Assembly (NCBI GenBank): GCA_018907035.1 | Contig: JACCIC010000134.1 | Location: 832,001 to 896,000, forward strand | Source of the DNA: Sycobia sp. Sy_11 | Taxonomy: Eukaryota > Arthropoda > Insecta > Hymenoptera > Epichrysomallidae | Length of the DNA stretch: 64,000 bases | Direction of reading: 5' to 3' | Part shown: positions 12,942 to 26,960 of the stretch, one piece after another | How the letters are laid out: each line of letters begins with the position of its first letter | How positions within the stretch are numbered: position 1 is the first letter of the stretch | Position numbers and translations under genes: made by a program | The notes under the pieces: generated by a model | Told to the model about the DNA's origin: nothing | The model's database searches: none | What the model saw: only the letters and a program-made list of their open reading frames with translations

Positions 12942-14833
12942 CAGTGCCGGATCAGGGGGGGGGCAGCTTTGTGACACTAACGGGACCGAATATTCTTATA
13001 AAAAATATAGTAATCTCGCGTTCGCGCAGAAGAAATAGACATGATAGAAATTGAAGGAAAGTACTGGACTGCAATCTCAAGGATTATCGTTGCCTAGTAT
13101 GGCTAGTATGGATCAATTATTCAGATCTCATTACAACGATAACTATCTGACAATCCTATAGAGCTGCTTTGTGAGTTCGATCCTATATTAAAAAAGAAAC
13201 TTAACGACCAAAACGTATCAAGGTATAGTTTTTTTAATCGTCAAAAACAATTTTTGATTAATTCATAAAAATTTTATCCACTCTACATGACATTGTACAT
13301 ATTGATCAATTATCGGTTATTTTTCGTTACTACCTAGGACATGAGTATGGGTACTTTTTCTGCTTTCTTCATCTGAATAATAATAAGGGAATACATTAAA
13401 AAGACATTATTATAAAAATAGTACTAAGTGAATATGATACTGATATTGCAAATTGTCGTATTCAAACACATGAAAGAACATATTCGAAAATGTTGGCTTT
13501 TTAGTTTCGTCATTTCATGCTGTGGACATTATCGAAATTTAATAGGGAAATATAGTGTTGAACAGTGTACTGATATAGTTTCTATTATCCCGATGGTTTA
13601 CCTTGAATACAATCTTGAAGAAATTTTGATAAATTTGAAAAAAATCGGAAGTTTGCTCAGAAGTTAATTGGATTTCTAATTAATTTATTAAGTATTGATA
13701 GTTCAGAATCGGAAGAAAGTGCGACGAAACTTCTCCATATTTATTCCAAAAAGATAAGTAAAGATGTACGAACAGTATTGAAACAATTTTTGCTACGAGT
13801 AAAACTGCATATTCCAGGTTTTTTCTAAAATCGTAAAAATGACAAAGAAAATTCTAATAATTATAATTATATGTCCTATAATAGTATCAAAACGGGTGAC
13901 TAACAATGCAGTGATATACAAATTTTACTTAAAGTTGGAAAATTCTGTGGACTTCTCATAAATTCTTTTATAGCTAATTGTGAAACTGAGCGGTGATTTT
14001 CGATTTTGAAAAGCATAAGATTTACATAGATGTATTACGTAACGAAAAGTTATATTCATTGGCTACTCTGATTATCCAAAAAGAATTGAGAACTTAAATT
14101 GATGAATTTGAAAAACAATGTACAGTAATTGTATATGTTTCTTTTTGATGTTATTTGAATTTAAATAAATTTTTAATATTAATTGAAGTAAATTTACGTA
14201 TGCGAAAGTCCTATTTCTATCAGATATTTTAAGGGAGACAGTTGTGATTTTCAATGCAAGCCTCGTAAAATCTTAATTCAGTGCTATATTTACTAAATAT
14301 AGAACAAATCTACTTACTACAACGTGATAAAAAATATTAAATATCACAAGAAAGTACATAAATATCTAAAGAATGATGATATCAAGATTGAAAATCGTTT
14401 TGATCCGAACAGCTCGCCTTTAAATGCGATTAGCAAAGTAATTTTTAGAAATAATTTTAGCACAGTAAAAATAATTTGCTTTGGCATTAACTAAATTATC
14501 ATTGAATAGATGAGATTGCGTAAGTAGTCATATTATGCCTGATTATGCCTCGAATGGTTATAATACTTTCAATGATAGTTTAAAAATTTAACATGATTAT
14601 CTCTCTTGCTCTTGTAAAACTTACGTATACATATAATAACATATCTTTATCTTCATTTGGTCTATAATTTATTTTACTCAGTTACTTATACGAAGTAAGA
14701 CTCTGATGAATTTCTCTTGGTAAATACTACTTGTAAATCTTATATGAAAAATTATTCTTTTTTTGTAAAAAATAAACACATAAAGTATTTATATAGTTCG
14801 CAAGGGAATGATGTACTAGAATATACGCCACTG
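12942..14833 (+). mobile_element. Decayed hAT element with terminal inverted repeats
   Basis: The left end CAGTGCCGGAT (12942) mirrors the right end ATACGCCACTG (ending 14833, reverse complement CAGTGGCGTAT), 9 of 11 matching. This is the CAGTG terminus of hAT transposons. The left end continues with a G-run and GGCAGCTTTG, common in ZMYM-type hATs. Internal coding traces run left to right: LCEFDPILKKKLN near 13165, SIDSSESEESATKLLHIYSK near 13695, and the dimerisation signature CETER-stop-FSILKSIRF at 13979 followed, one frame off, by LYSLATLIIQKELRT near 14050. Stops and frameshifts kill the gene. The 8-bp flanks do not match, so the target duplication has decayed or an end is off by a few bases. 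Confidence 0.75.
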
Positions 14834-16550
<1,717 letters not shown>

Positions 16551-17450
16551 GAAGGGGGCGTGCGGTATTAGCACCAGCAGCAGCAAAGCACGCGACACAT
16601 CGGAGGATCGAAAGCACTTGTCGCACGACGACCGTCCCGGCTCGCAATCGCCCTAATACGGAGGTCGTCGACAATGGGCTCGCAATGATAAGGGAGGAAC
16701 GCACGACTGCACGACGGCGAGGGTGGCTTAGCCATGCTGCGCGAGCACGGCTATTATAAAATACACCTATAAGTGCGTATGCATACGTAGGTTCTACTGG
16801 CACGGAGCGCGGCGGGCGACCGGCGTCGAACTGTCGCACAAGCGCCCGCGCCGCGACCCGCGACGATCACTGGTACGGTGCCGCCACCGCCGCTGCCGCC
16901 TCGCTCATTTTATATATACAGCAGCCAGTTCTGCACACTGTGCGCGCGGCTGCGACGCATTATACGCGCGCGGAGGACAGAGTGAGAGAGAGAAAAAGAG
17001 AGAGAGAACGTGCAGGGAAACATTTACGCGGGGGATAAAGCGAGATAGACTCAGCCTCCACCGGCTCGTTTGGTGAGGAGAACGTGAGATAGAGAGAGAA
17101 AGAGAGAGAATATCGTAAGTTGCCGTAAGGTTGATTGCGAAGGAGGAAGAGCGGGGGGGGCAGATGTAAGGTTAGGTCTGCATTGTACGCGTGTATGTTT
17201 TCGTACGTGTCGAGGGAGCATGCGCGCTTGCGCATAATCGGGAGGTTCTCGGTATAGGATGCATACACATGTATATATACGTCCATGCGCGCCTGCGTAT
17301 GCATGCGTGTGGGTATGCGTGTGGGTGGACGTCGCTGGAAGAGCTCCACGCGCGCATGCATAAATAGTACGCGACTGTAGCCCTCTCTTCGCTCTTCCCC
17401 TCTTTTTCGCACACACTCTCCACAGATTTGATTACCCGCGCGCGCGCGCC
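16551..17450. other. GC/CpG-rich island, candidate regulatory region
   Basis: 16551-16980 is markedly CpG-rich (GCGGGCGACCGGCG, CCGCCACCGCCGCTGCCGCC), followed by GA-rich 16975-17115 and GT/GC-rich 17180-17330. Several overlapping frames on the minus strand have low-complexity compositions. This could be a promoter-proximal island of a gene outside the window, but no exon can be supported. Confidence 0.45.
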
Positions 17451-17560
17451 AGACTTTGGAGTATTTGGAGATGTATTTCCTGCATTGTATATATATAATA
17501 ATAATTACAATAAAGGTGAAAGGCTGAATTGTGATGAAGCTGGGATAATGCGTGCAAGAG

Positions 17561-17633
<73 letters not shown>

Positions 17634-19260
17634 GCAATCTAGTACTTGAATGAAATCTAATAAACTAATGGGTCTTATATACCTATTGCAAATATCAATT
17701 TTCTGCTAAGAAAATATATTAAAAAAATTAATAGAACGTTGAATGATTAATTTAGAAAACTTCTTGTTTAGCCCATTCAAGGAGCTAGAATTAGTCGAGA
17801 GGGAGCTTAAAAAATTTTTTCCATACACATTACATTGAAGTAAAAAGAAATAGCAGATTGTTATATAACAAATTATATATTCCAAAAAAATTTGCAAATG
17901 AATGAGGAAATGAGTTAGAAATTTGTTCAGTTTGATGATATAATCAGATATAATTATGATAAAGATAGTTAATATTTATGGATAAATATACTTGATGAGG
18001 ACTTTTTGATAAGAATTTTAATACTTTTGAATAATAATTTAATCATTATTCCAATGCTTATGTTAATTAATAATTTTAATACCTCAACAACTGGTAGTCT
18101 CGGCGCTTGCTTACCTTTCCCTTTGCAATATTTTTTTATGTTTAGAACAGGTTTTTCTTGTGTATTTTGACCAGCAGAAAACGAATACAGAATTTTTTTG
18201 TTTTAAATAGAGTCAAATTTATAATAGTTAAGAACATATTAACGTTTAATGTTATATCAGACAATGTTTTGTTTGATAACATAAATTTTAAGCAAAAATG
18301 TGAAAGTTCATTCTCAAAAAATGTATTTCTTTACAATGCTAGGATTTTTTAAAGTTCACATGTTACTTATAGACATATTCCTATTAATTATTTTGATTGA
18401 TTAGACATAATTTTTTTTTATATAATCATTGATTTGAACGATAAACGACTTACCCTATCTTGTATATATGCAAATCGTATTTCTTTTGGCACCCGTATTT
18501 AAATTCAATGAACCGTTAAAGCTTCATTGCTTTAAAATGGTCGCAATTTCAAGTAAAAAGTGTTCAATAGAAAATATTATTTTTCTATTTTTTCTATTCG
18601 TTTCAACAATGTTCAACGTTATTAAAAGACTTCTGAAATCGCATACTCCGTGTCAAAATACAAAAAAGAACGCTTTTTTACTCGGGTACATATTCTATCT
18701 ATAAAAAAGCATCGAGCTAAAACAACTATTTTTAAGAAACACTTTTTATGATGACTGTTTTTATTCTTAGAATATATATTGTTGCCATAATGATCGCTGT
18801 AACAATTTATATGTGCTTGCATGAATAAAAATGTCGAAAAATCTTTAATGATACAGCACTATAATTTTCAAGGGGATTTTCACAAATCCATCGAGATTTA
18901 TATGGAAGGAATGTTTTTTTACAACTTGCTCACCTATACATATTTCATTTATATTTATGCGACATTATCCCGTTTTCACCATTACGTAACATTCAATCAT
19001 AAAATATACAACTTCGTTTCCAAAGACATTAAACGGCCTTAATCCCACATTATATAAATAAATCGATGAAATCAACGCAAAAGCGTAATTTATCGAGGGA
19101 ATGGGCTTGTGTTATAAACAGCAACTAATTAGAATGTTTACCGGAGTGTTCGATGAATTTAAACTATTTTTACATGCACAACCGTATTCAAGGGAAATTT
19201 TGAAGTTCGCAGACAGAAACATTAACAAAAACAATAGCAAATTAATAGATACGAGGGCGC
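17451..19260. other. (TA)n array then AT-rich non-coding DNA
   Basis: (TA)n at 17564-17628; from there to 19260 I see no gene or element. Confidence 0.6.
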
Positions 19261-19336
19261 GATTGCAAACATGAAAATATACGCATGCGCCCACTTCCCA
19301 CACGCACGCGCACGCACGCACGCACGGAGGAGAGGC

Positions 19337-19384
<48 letters not shown>

Positions 19385-19602
19385 AAAGCATTTTGGACCA
19401 TATATATATTTACGTGCGATCATCAATGTATTTAGTTGCCCTAATTGCATAACTTGGCATAAATATAGAAACATTCGCGACTTTCTATATATTTTCTATA
19501 TAACGACTTCACAAATATTCACAAATCCTCTACACGAAACATTGTGCTAATCAAACGTCTATATAAATAAACATTTAAAAAAAACATGCTTAATATATAT
19601 AT

Positions 19603-19673
<71 letters not shown>

Positions 19674-19825
19674 AGTGTGTGTGTAATTAAATTTCAAAAA
19701 GTCTGTATGAATTAATTTAAATTTAATCTGTATCGCTCGCGGCGCAATGGTACCGCATTGCATCGAAGATCCGCTCAAGCCCATAACGTATGTATGTATG
19801 TAGATGTATGTATGTATGTATGTAC

Positions 19826-19878
<53 letters not shown>

Positions 19879-20028
19879 AGCAGAAGGGTGTGTATACCGA
19901 GAGTATCTTGCTTATAAATGACCATAAATGACCATACATAGGTGCGTGTTCCTGTGTGTGCGTGTACGTGCATATATATGCCTACATAAGAATGCCGTAA
20001 GCAATGGAGAGAAAGCAAGACAGAGAGT

Positions 20029-20059
<31 letters not shown>

Positions 20060-20460
20060 CGAGAGAGGGAGAGAAGGACTGTGGAGGGGGGATAGGAGAA
20101 GATGTGCGCAGGTGAGCGGGAGGGGATTCTGCGCTGTCGCTCCGGATGCTCAAAGGTGTGCGATGCAGTTCCGCGAGTATCCAAACTACTCCCGGTTTCC
20201 CTCTTAGATAGCTGCATATCCCTACTGCCCTATCTGGCCTGTCCTCTCCCGCCCCTTCAATGCAGACGAGGTGTGCACGTTCCCCTCCACCTAGTGCTGC
20301 TGAAAGATTAGAGTTCATATATATAGGAGATATATGCATAAACACCAGACGTTGCTGCAGTAGTAATGCAGCAATCTCTCTTTCCATGTGTGAAATGATA
20401 TAAGTATATCTACATGGTGCTCGCACGGAGTTAAAATTTGAATTTATATCTTCATCCACT
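19261..20460. repeat. Dense microsatellite block
   Basis: (CGCA)n near 19305-19327, (GA)n at 19340-19381, (TA)n at 19605-19666, GTAT repeats at 19790-19826, (TA)n at 19829-19876 and interrupted GA at 20021-20080. A 289-codon minus-strand frame spans all of these and is a concatenation of repeat translations, not a protein. Confidence 0.75.
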
Positions 20461-23299
20461 TTTTTTCTTCTTAATCATCCCCGCGCAAACACGAGTGATC
20501 TCCTGTAATTTATTGCCTCTGTGTGATCGTATCTTTGATGGTATAAATCTATATATACAGGCCAGAAGTGTTTCGCTGCATCATCAAAAAGGATAAACCT
20601 ACCAGAAGATATTTTAGTCTCTTGTGAACACGAATGAAATTTTTATCATCAATTACATTATGCGAAAGGATTATGCTTTTCGAATGAAGTTTAATTTTCG
20701 TAATTTAAATATATTTACTTTATTCTAACGCATAATATCATTTCTATAGAGCCTTGTAGAAATTAAATTTTTCATAACATATTTGTATGAGTAGGCCATG
20801 CGGTTATATTTTAAGTGATAATGGATTTTTATTATATACATATATATATATATATGTGCACGAAATTCTTAGATAAGGAATAATTATAATATAATTTCTC
20901 AAATGTAAAAGAACAACTGATCAAATCGACTTTTACTAATAAGAAATTGGGTATGTAGTATTTTTGTGGATTTAAAACGTTATAACTTTTTTATGTTTTT
21001 AATGCGTATAATTTAATTTAAAATTCTAGAGCTTCAAAATGAAATCTTTTAAATTAGCCATTCCAAGTACAAACAAATTTACAAGGTCACAACTTGTTGC
21101 GAAACTTATAACATAGGTTTTAAATTTATATATGTTCATTAAATTTGCAAGATCTTGACTTTTAATAAATATTTGAAGATTGTACAAAGTCAAGTTTGTT
21201 TTTATTACAGAATAAATGTTAAATTATAAGTTATTGAAACTTTATTCTAATTCGCAATCAGATTTGCTGATTCATACAAACATTTAAATAAATAAATTGT
21301 TAATGAGAATTTATATATACTAATTTTTTTTGCATTCCACCCTCACAATTTTTTTTCATAAAGCCAAAGTGCTTAAAGAGAAACTTTCATGGAGTGAAGT
21401 TTTTTCCCCAGCCATTTGGTATGTTACGCGGTCACGCTTGCAGTTCACATTCTGGTTAAATTTTATAAATTATGATCATGGAATGTGTAATATCTGGAGT
21501 CCTAATAGATAATTTTAGATATTATTATATATGTATATATATTTTAATTCTTATATGCATAGTCTCGTTTCCACAGCCTTCCAAAAATTTAATAAGTATA
21601 GTAAGGATATTTATTCATCATTTTTTCGTCACTCCGCCCGAGATTCCATTACCCAAAATTTCTGTTCAGGATGCCAATGTATACGTTTGCGGGAGCCCTT
21701 GGTAGATCGACATTTTATGAAGAGACACCGCAACCTTTGTTGCCCCTATATATATAACTATGTGAACCGTCGATATAAGCTATACTTTGTTTTTTTATTC
21801 CCATTTTCGGTAATATCGATTTTGTTTTCATTTACCGGGAGCGCGTTTCAATTTAGCTACAGCACGTTAACGGCTTACATCGCTTACAATACTCACGTAA
21901 TCGTTAATTACTTTTGTAACTGGCTTTGTGGCAGTTCATGCAGCGATGGCAAGTGTATTCAGTTATTATGTACTCTTTGCTCTTTAGAAACAATTTGCAT
22001 GTACAAAATTTTGCATTTTTGGTTTTTATAGATTTTCTGATGATTCTAATTAAAAATGGTACTTATGTCGATTGTTATAAATTAGATTAAATTAATTAAT
22101 TTAATTCTAATGATTCTCGTAAACAATTATTTTTTAAGTTATATACATTAATATAGTATTTAATAAACAATTAGTTTTCAGTTTCATTACTTTAGTTACA
22201 TTTTTGTTGAATACGGACTTGAATAGTACGATACACATTGTATATTGATATTTATACAGTTAAATACATCGACTTTTTCATTCAAACATCTATAAAGTTA
22301 TTATCTATTACTTTTTAAATTACAATATGTTAACAAGCTTCACATTTTTGTGAACATATGAAAATCTATAAATTACTGTTTTTTCGAAGTAGATCAACAT
22401 AATTTCTATTCCTATTTTTTTAATTTAACATGTACACAAAAAATGATGTATATATCCATCAAAATATATGTAGATATTAATTTCAGTTTGAAACACCATC
22501 ACGCGCTCGTATATTGGTCGTCCCGTTATATTCGGGAACTTTATAATAGAAATATTTTCTTACATAATATATTATTGAAATAATAGTGTAACCAAGAAAA
22601 GCGCAAAGGATGATTGCAAAAAAGTGCAATCCCAGTCCCACTCTAACCGCGAGAATACAGACCACGGCAATATTAGAGCGAAATATTCAACAAGAACATA
22701 ATCAAGCCATATTAATCAATTCAAAAAAAAGATGTACAATCGAAAACTACATTGATGGCTTAGAAAAACTGATATAATTCAGTGAAATCATATTCATTTT
22801 AAAATGATAAGGAATATATATCTTTCAAATATATCATTGTTCGGAAAATTTAATATTTCTTATGTATATATATTAGTTCACTTATTTTTAAAAATTTTTT
22901 CAAAAATAAGCGAATGGTTATGTCTAACGTAAGATATATATATATAGTGCCATGATACCGGATCATTCTTATATTTATTTTAGGCGACCGATGTACATAA
23001 AAATGAAAATTGAGCATAAAATGCTCAGAGGATATACAAGTGATTTACAATAATACACCGTATTCGATGCGTCTTTGCGCAGATTCGACGAACTGCTTTA
23101 TTTGTAAATAGAGAGGTTTAAACTCACAAATGGCACAAATAAATATGCACGAATAAATTAGCCTTAATAATCAAAGTCAAGGAATTCGAAATCAAAAACT
23201 ACAGTTAGTGAAATTTTAAAATAATATGCCCAACACGATCAACATTCATCGACTCGGTAAATTATATGGTACTACCTAAAATAAAGGAATGTGTTAGCA
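20461..23299. other. AT-rich DNA; one unexplained 166-codon frame
   Basis: Mostly featureless. 21531-22031 (+) is open for 166 codons in non-repetitive sequence, with a Cys-rich composition and a hydrophobic middle (YFVFLFPFSVISILFSF). It has no recognisable family, promoter or splice structure, and I do not call it a gene. Confidence 0.5.
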
Positions 23300-25250
23300 A
23301 TAAACAAACACAAAATGAAAATTTTCAGACAAATTGATCAGAATCTAAAGAATTTGCACAGCTGAAAATAGGAAGCAAACCTAGATTTATTCTCGAATTT
23401 TAATAGTTCGAAAAAATCACTAACAGGAGTACATGGCTTGTTTAATGTTAAAAAAATTCTGAATGAATTTACAAACGCTACAGACAATTTCTGTATATTG
23501 GACCAATATACCTGTCATAGAAAATAAAAGTTTAAATGTCGGACATTTGATATGACAGAAGATAGACAAAGTAAAAAACGGTAATTTAAACAGGATTTTT
23601 GGACATCGACAGAGAATTCAACAATAATCAATCTGTCGCACATTGAAAGTGTACATCCTTTAGTAAATTTTGAATGCATCTAATAGTCGCTAACCTATCT
23701 AGTAATATTGTTATATCTTATTGTTGATTATATATATAGATAGATATATAGACAGATAACACCGGTAATGCAGTTTGAAAAGTGAATAATGGAGTTCCAC
23801 AAGCATGTGTACTAAATTCAAACTCATATTATATTTATGTATACCAAATTAACCGAAACCTTCCGACAGGTCTAAGTATCGCAAATCGCAGATAGTAGAG
23901 CTGTCAATTGATCTGAAAAACAGGTCACATTAATCGTATGCAATAATTTACATGATTCCGACTAAAATTACCTCTGTATAAAAAGAAATTATCACGCTTT
24001 AATAAACAAAGCCATCAAGCAGGTATTACAGAATTCAAAATCAAAGACAAACATTAATGAAATTAATAAAGTTCCGTGGCTCAAAAAAATTCATAGGAAT
24101 TATTTTTGACTATAAATTTCCATTTAAGGAACGTGTTATTTATCAATTACGTGTACGAAATAAACTTAAAGAAAAAATAAATATCCTATAATTTTTAAGA
24201 GGCACATTGTGGGGATGCGATCTTGAAAGCTGAAAAGCTACAAAAGCTATATTCGATTTATGTTTGACGACAACTATCAAATATATATATTTCTACTCAA
24301 AAAGGACATAAAGAAAAAATTGACAACATAAAATAAGCAGCTGGACGACTAGTCTTTGGCTATAGAATTACTACACCTGTAAAAATATTGCTGTCGAGGT
24401 CCAAACTAACATGTATTAAAAAATGTTCAAAATTCTCAACTTCTTAGTATCTTTCTAAAATATATTTAATCAAAAAACTATTAATTTACAAAAACGTAAT
24501 ACATTTTCAAAAGAGTCTCAGACCCAATCGTCCTCAAAATTTCAGTATGCTTGGAAAATATACAACACTTTTCTGAAGATAATATTTCCACAAAGAAGTC
24601 TCATCGATTTTTATATTATTATCATATTTGATTTTCTTAGTGAAGTGAAATTCGCTTTAATGTAGATTCTAGCTTGTCTCTCAAGAGTATCCCATATTTC
24701 AACCACCTATTATATAACTTATTTGAACAGAGAAAGTCGATAGTAATATACACAAATGGAAGTAAATTCACAGACTCCACCAGTGTAGGAAGCTCCTCTA
24801 TTTTCTATTTTCTAGAAAAATATGTCAAAATAAGTACATAGAAAACTGCTTCTATTTTTACAGCTGAGTGCATCGCTTTTTTATATGCGGTATAGAATAG
24901 AATTTACTTTCTATAGTACAGAAACCGAACTAACATGTCGAGATTACATCTACGTTTTTCTAGACTCCTGCAATGTTTCACTATTATTAATAGAACAGTT
25001 ACCTCTGAATTAATCCATATATTACGACATTGAAACAAAATGAAGTAATTCCACAAATTATCGAACGGCCAACAAACAGAAATTTGCTGTATTCCATCAC
25101 ATACAGTCGTAAAGGGTAAAATAAAGTCATGAAGAAGCAGGTAAATTACCAAAAGAAACTTCATGGCCTGGAGCTAATCACTTTCGTAAAATAACTCATT
25201 TAGAAATTTGGCAGAAAATGTCGAAATCTTGACTAAGCCAAATGCCGACA
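23300..25250 (+). pseudogene. Decayed non-LTR retrotransposon (RT + RNase H)
   Basis: Broken-frame plus-strand translation recovers ordered landmarks: VNNGVPQACVLNS at 23782 (RT motif 'GVPQGSVLSP'), KFIGIIFDYKFPFKE at about 24087 ('FLGv.lD.kl.f..H' thumb region), LRGTLWGCD near 24200, AAGRLVFGYRITTP near 24335, then RNase H landmarks VIYTNGSKFTDSTSVG (24743), ASIFTAECIAFLYAV (24848) and a degenerate IPSH-G-N-AD equivalent near 25095. RT followed by RNase H is the layout of I/Jockey-group LINE elements. The usual YADD box is not recognisable and stops and frameshifts are frequent. No poly-A tail or target duplication was located. Confidence 0.82.
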
Positions 25251-26082
25251 AATAATCAACAAAAATGGGCAAACTGAAGGGAATTAAATGTTTACCAATA
25301 TATTATTTTAATGATTTAATTATTATTTTTGTTCCCATAATCATTAGTTTTGCGATAAACATAATATTTAATTTATCTTTACACGAATAAAAATGATTTA
25401 GGTAATATTTTAAATTTACAACATATCTTACAGCATATCTACACAACATTCAGAATACATTATAAAATATGAAGTTTTTGAATATATGAAAAGAACTTGC
25501 AGCTTTGAAATCTTAGATTCTGTTACTCGCTCTATTGAGTACAGCTAAAACTTTTTAAAAAGAGTAAACGAGCGCGCACACACACACACACACACACACG
25601 GACGCACACGGACGCACACGGACGCACGCACGCAAACACATATTGTTAACGAATTATACTATTTAATGAAAAGCTTTTGACGAATATCGTAGTGCCCTCA
25701 TTCAATAAGAGATATAAAATAAACCAAACTACTTTAAGTGGATTAGCACGTACCTTATAAGAAAAGAAAAAAATTAATTTTTGAGTGCAATACTTTAGAC
25801 TATATACAAACTGAGACTCATTAATATTACTTGTACAAGTACGTACATATTCTCACGTCCAAGGCACATAATATAATTAATAATTTTCAGTCAATTTTAT
25901 GTTAATAAATAAGGCCCCCTGATTTATGGCCCATTATATTTTTTATACTTAAATACACTATGATACTTCCTTTAATTATAGAATTACTTGTAAAATAATT
26001 AAAGCTGCGCATAAGTAACCCCGTATAATAATGAACATTAAATACACTCCCTCCGTACGCATATAATTTTGATGTAGTCTGC

Positions 26083-26157
<75 letters not shown>

Positions 26158-26478
26158 CGAGGAGAAATAAAATTTTTAACTTTGTTGCCCATCAAAGTGA
26201 CTATATAGAAATTAAAAGTCATCTTTTCTCCCAGCCAATAAATAACCTGCATTCTCGTCCGGCACTACATACGATACACGCACACAGGGAAGAAGAAAAA
26301 AAGAGGGCACGGAATTTCATTCCTCACGCCCGAAATTTCACCGGAACGCATAAGCCGTTCGAGGACATAATCCAAATAAATGTATATCTTGCTTATCTCT
26401 CCTTTGGGGAAATAAAAAGAATTCCTTGCCTCTCGCGTTATACACTCGCGCGCGCGCGCGCGCACACATAACATTCTG
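25251..26478. repeat. CA, decamer and GT arrays in AT-rich DNA
   Basis: (CA)n at about 25577-25599 runs into three ACACGGACGC decamers (25596-25627). (GT)n at 26089-26149 runs into (GC)n to 26159. (CG)n lies at about 26449-26462. No gene. Confidence 0.7.
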
Positions 26479-26960
26479 TTCCCCTTTCTTCATTTCCAAC
26501 CTTTCCCTGCCCCTTCGCTTTATCCTTGGGTCCGCCTGAATTACTTCCCGATTCTTGCCTCCCCCCCCCACCTCTTCCCACACCCCTCCACCCTATAAGC
26601 CCTTCTTTCGCGCTTTTATGCCTTCCTCTATATATTCCCCCTCCCTACTCCTCCTCCTCCTCCTCCTTCGCCACTAACTCTCCCCCTCTCTCCCACTCCG
26701 TCTCTCGCTCTTTTATGCTCCTTCGACCGCCACGCGTGCTACACTATTAGTCGCCCCCCCCCCTCACACACGTGTGTCGCTCTTCGTCTTTTCATCTTTC
26801 TTGAATAGGGAGCGTATATATGGAAGCGCGAGCTATTACCCACTGGTGCGCGGAGCAAGTAGTAGTAGTGTGTGTCTGTGTGTGTGTATAAGCCCGCCCA
26901 TGCATGCACACATAGGGTGTCACCAGCTACGACGAAATTCTCTACGCCTACTCATTTGAA
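26479..26960. other. Polypyrimidine tract and C-runs
   Basis: About 26479-26712 is overwhelmingly C and T on the plus strand, with (CTC)n at 26648-26669 and C-runs at about 26562 and 26754. The purine strand is G/A-rich, giving triplex or G-rich structure potential. A TATATATT lies within it at about 26629. No credible coding frame. Confidence 0.6.

Noticed and set aside
13158..13175. GAGTTCGATCC resembling a tRNA B box
   Set aside because: It lies in the hAT coding trace (CEFDPIL) and has no A box upstream.
16960..17637. 225-codon open frame on the minus strand
   Set aside because: Begins in a TA array and ends in GA-rich DNA, and the middle has no family resemblance. Overlapping frames of similar length exist beside it.
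19735..19795. GGCGCAATGGTACC resembling a tRNA A box
   Set aside because: No B box (GGTTCRANNCC) or cloverleaf downstream, so neither a tRNA nor an obvious tRNA-derived SINE.
19590..20459. 289-codon open frame on the minus strand
   Set aside because: Translation is a chain of Ile-Tyr, Ser-Leu and Thr-His repeats from TA, GA and GT arrays; no domain or splice structure.
25577..25640. CA/decamer block considered as a CRISPR-like array
   Set aside because: Contiguous short tandem units without unique spacers, in a eukaryotic genome.
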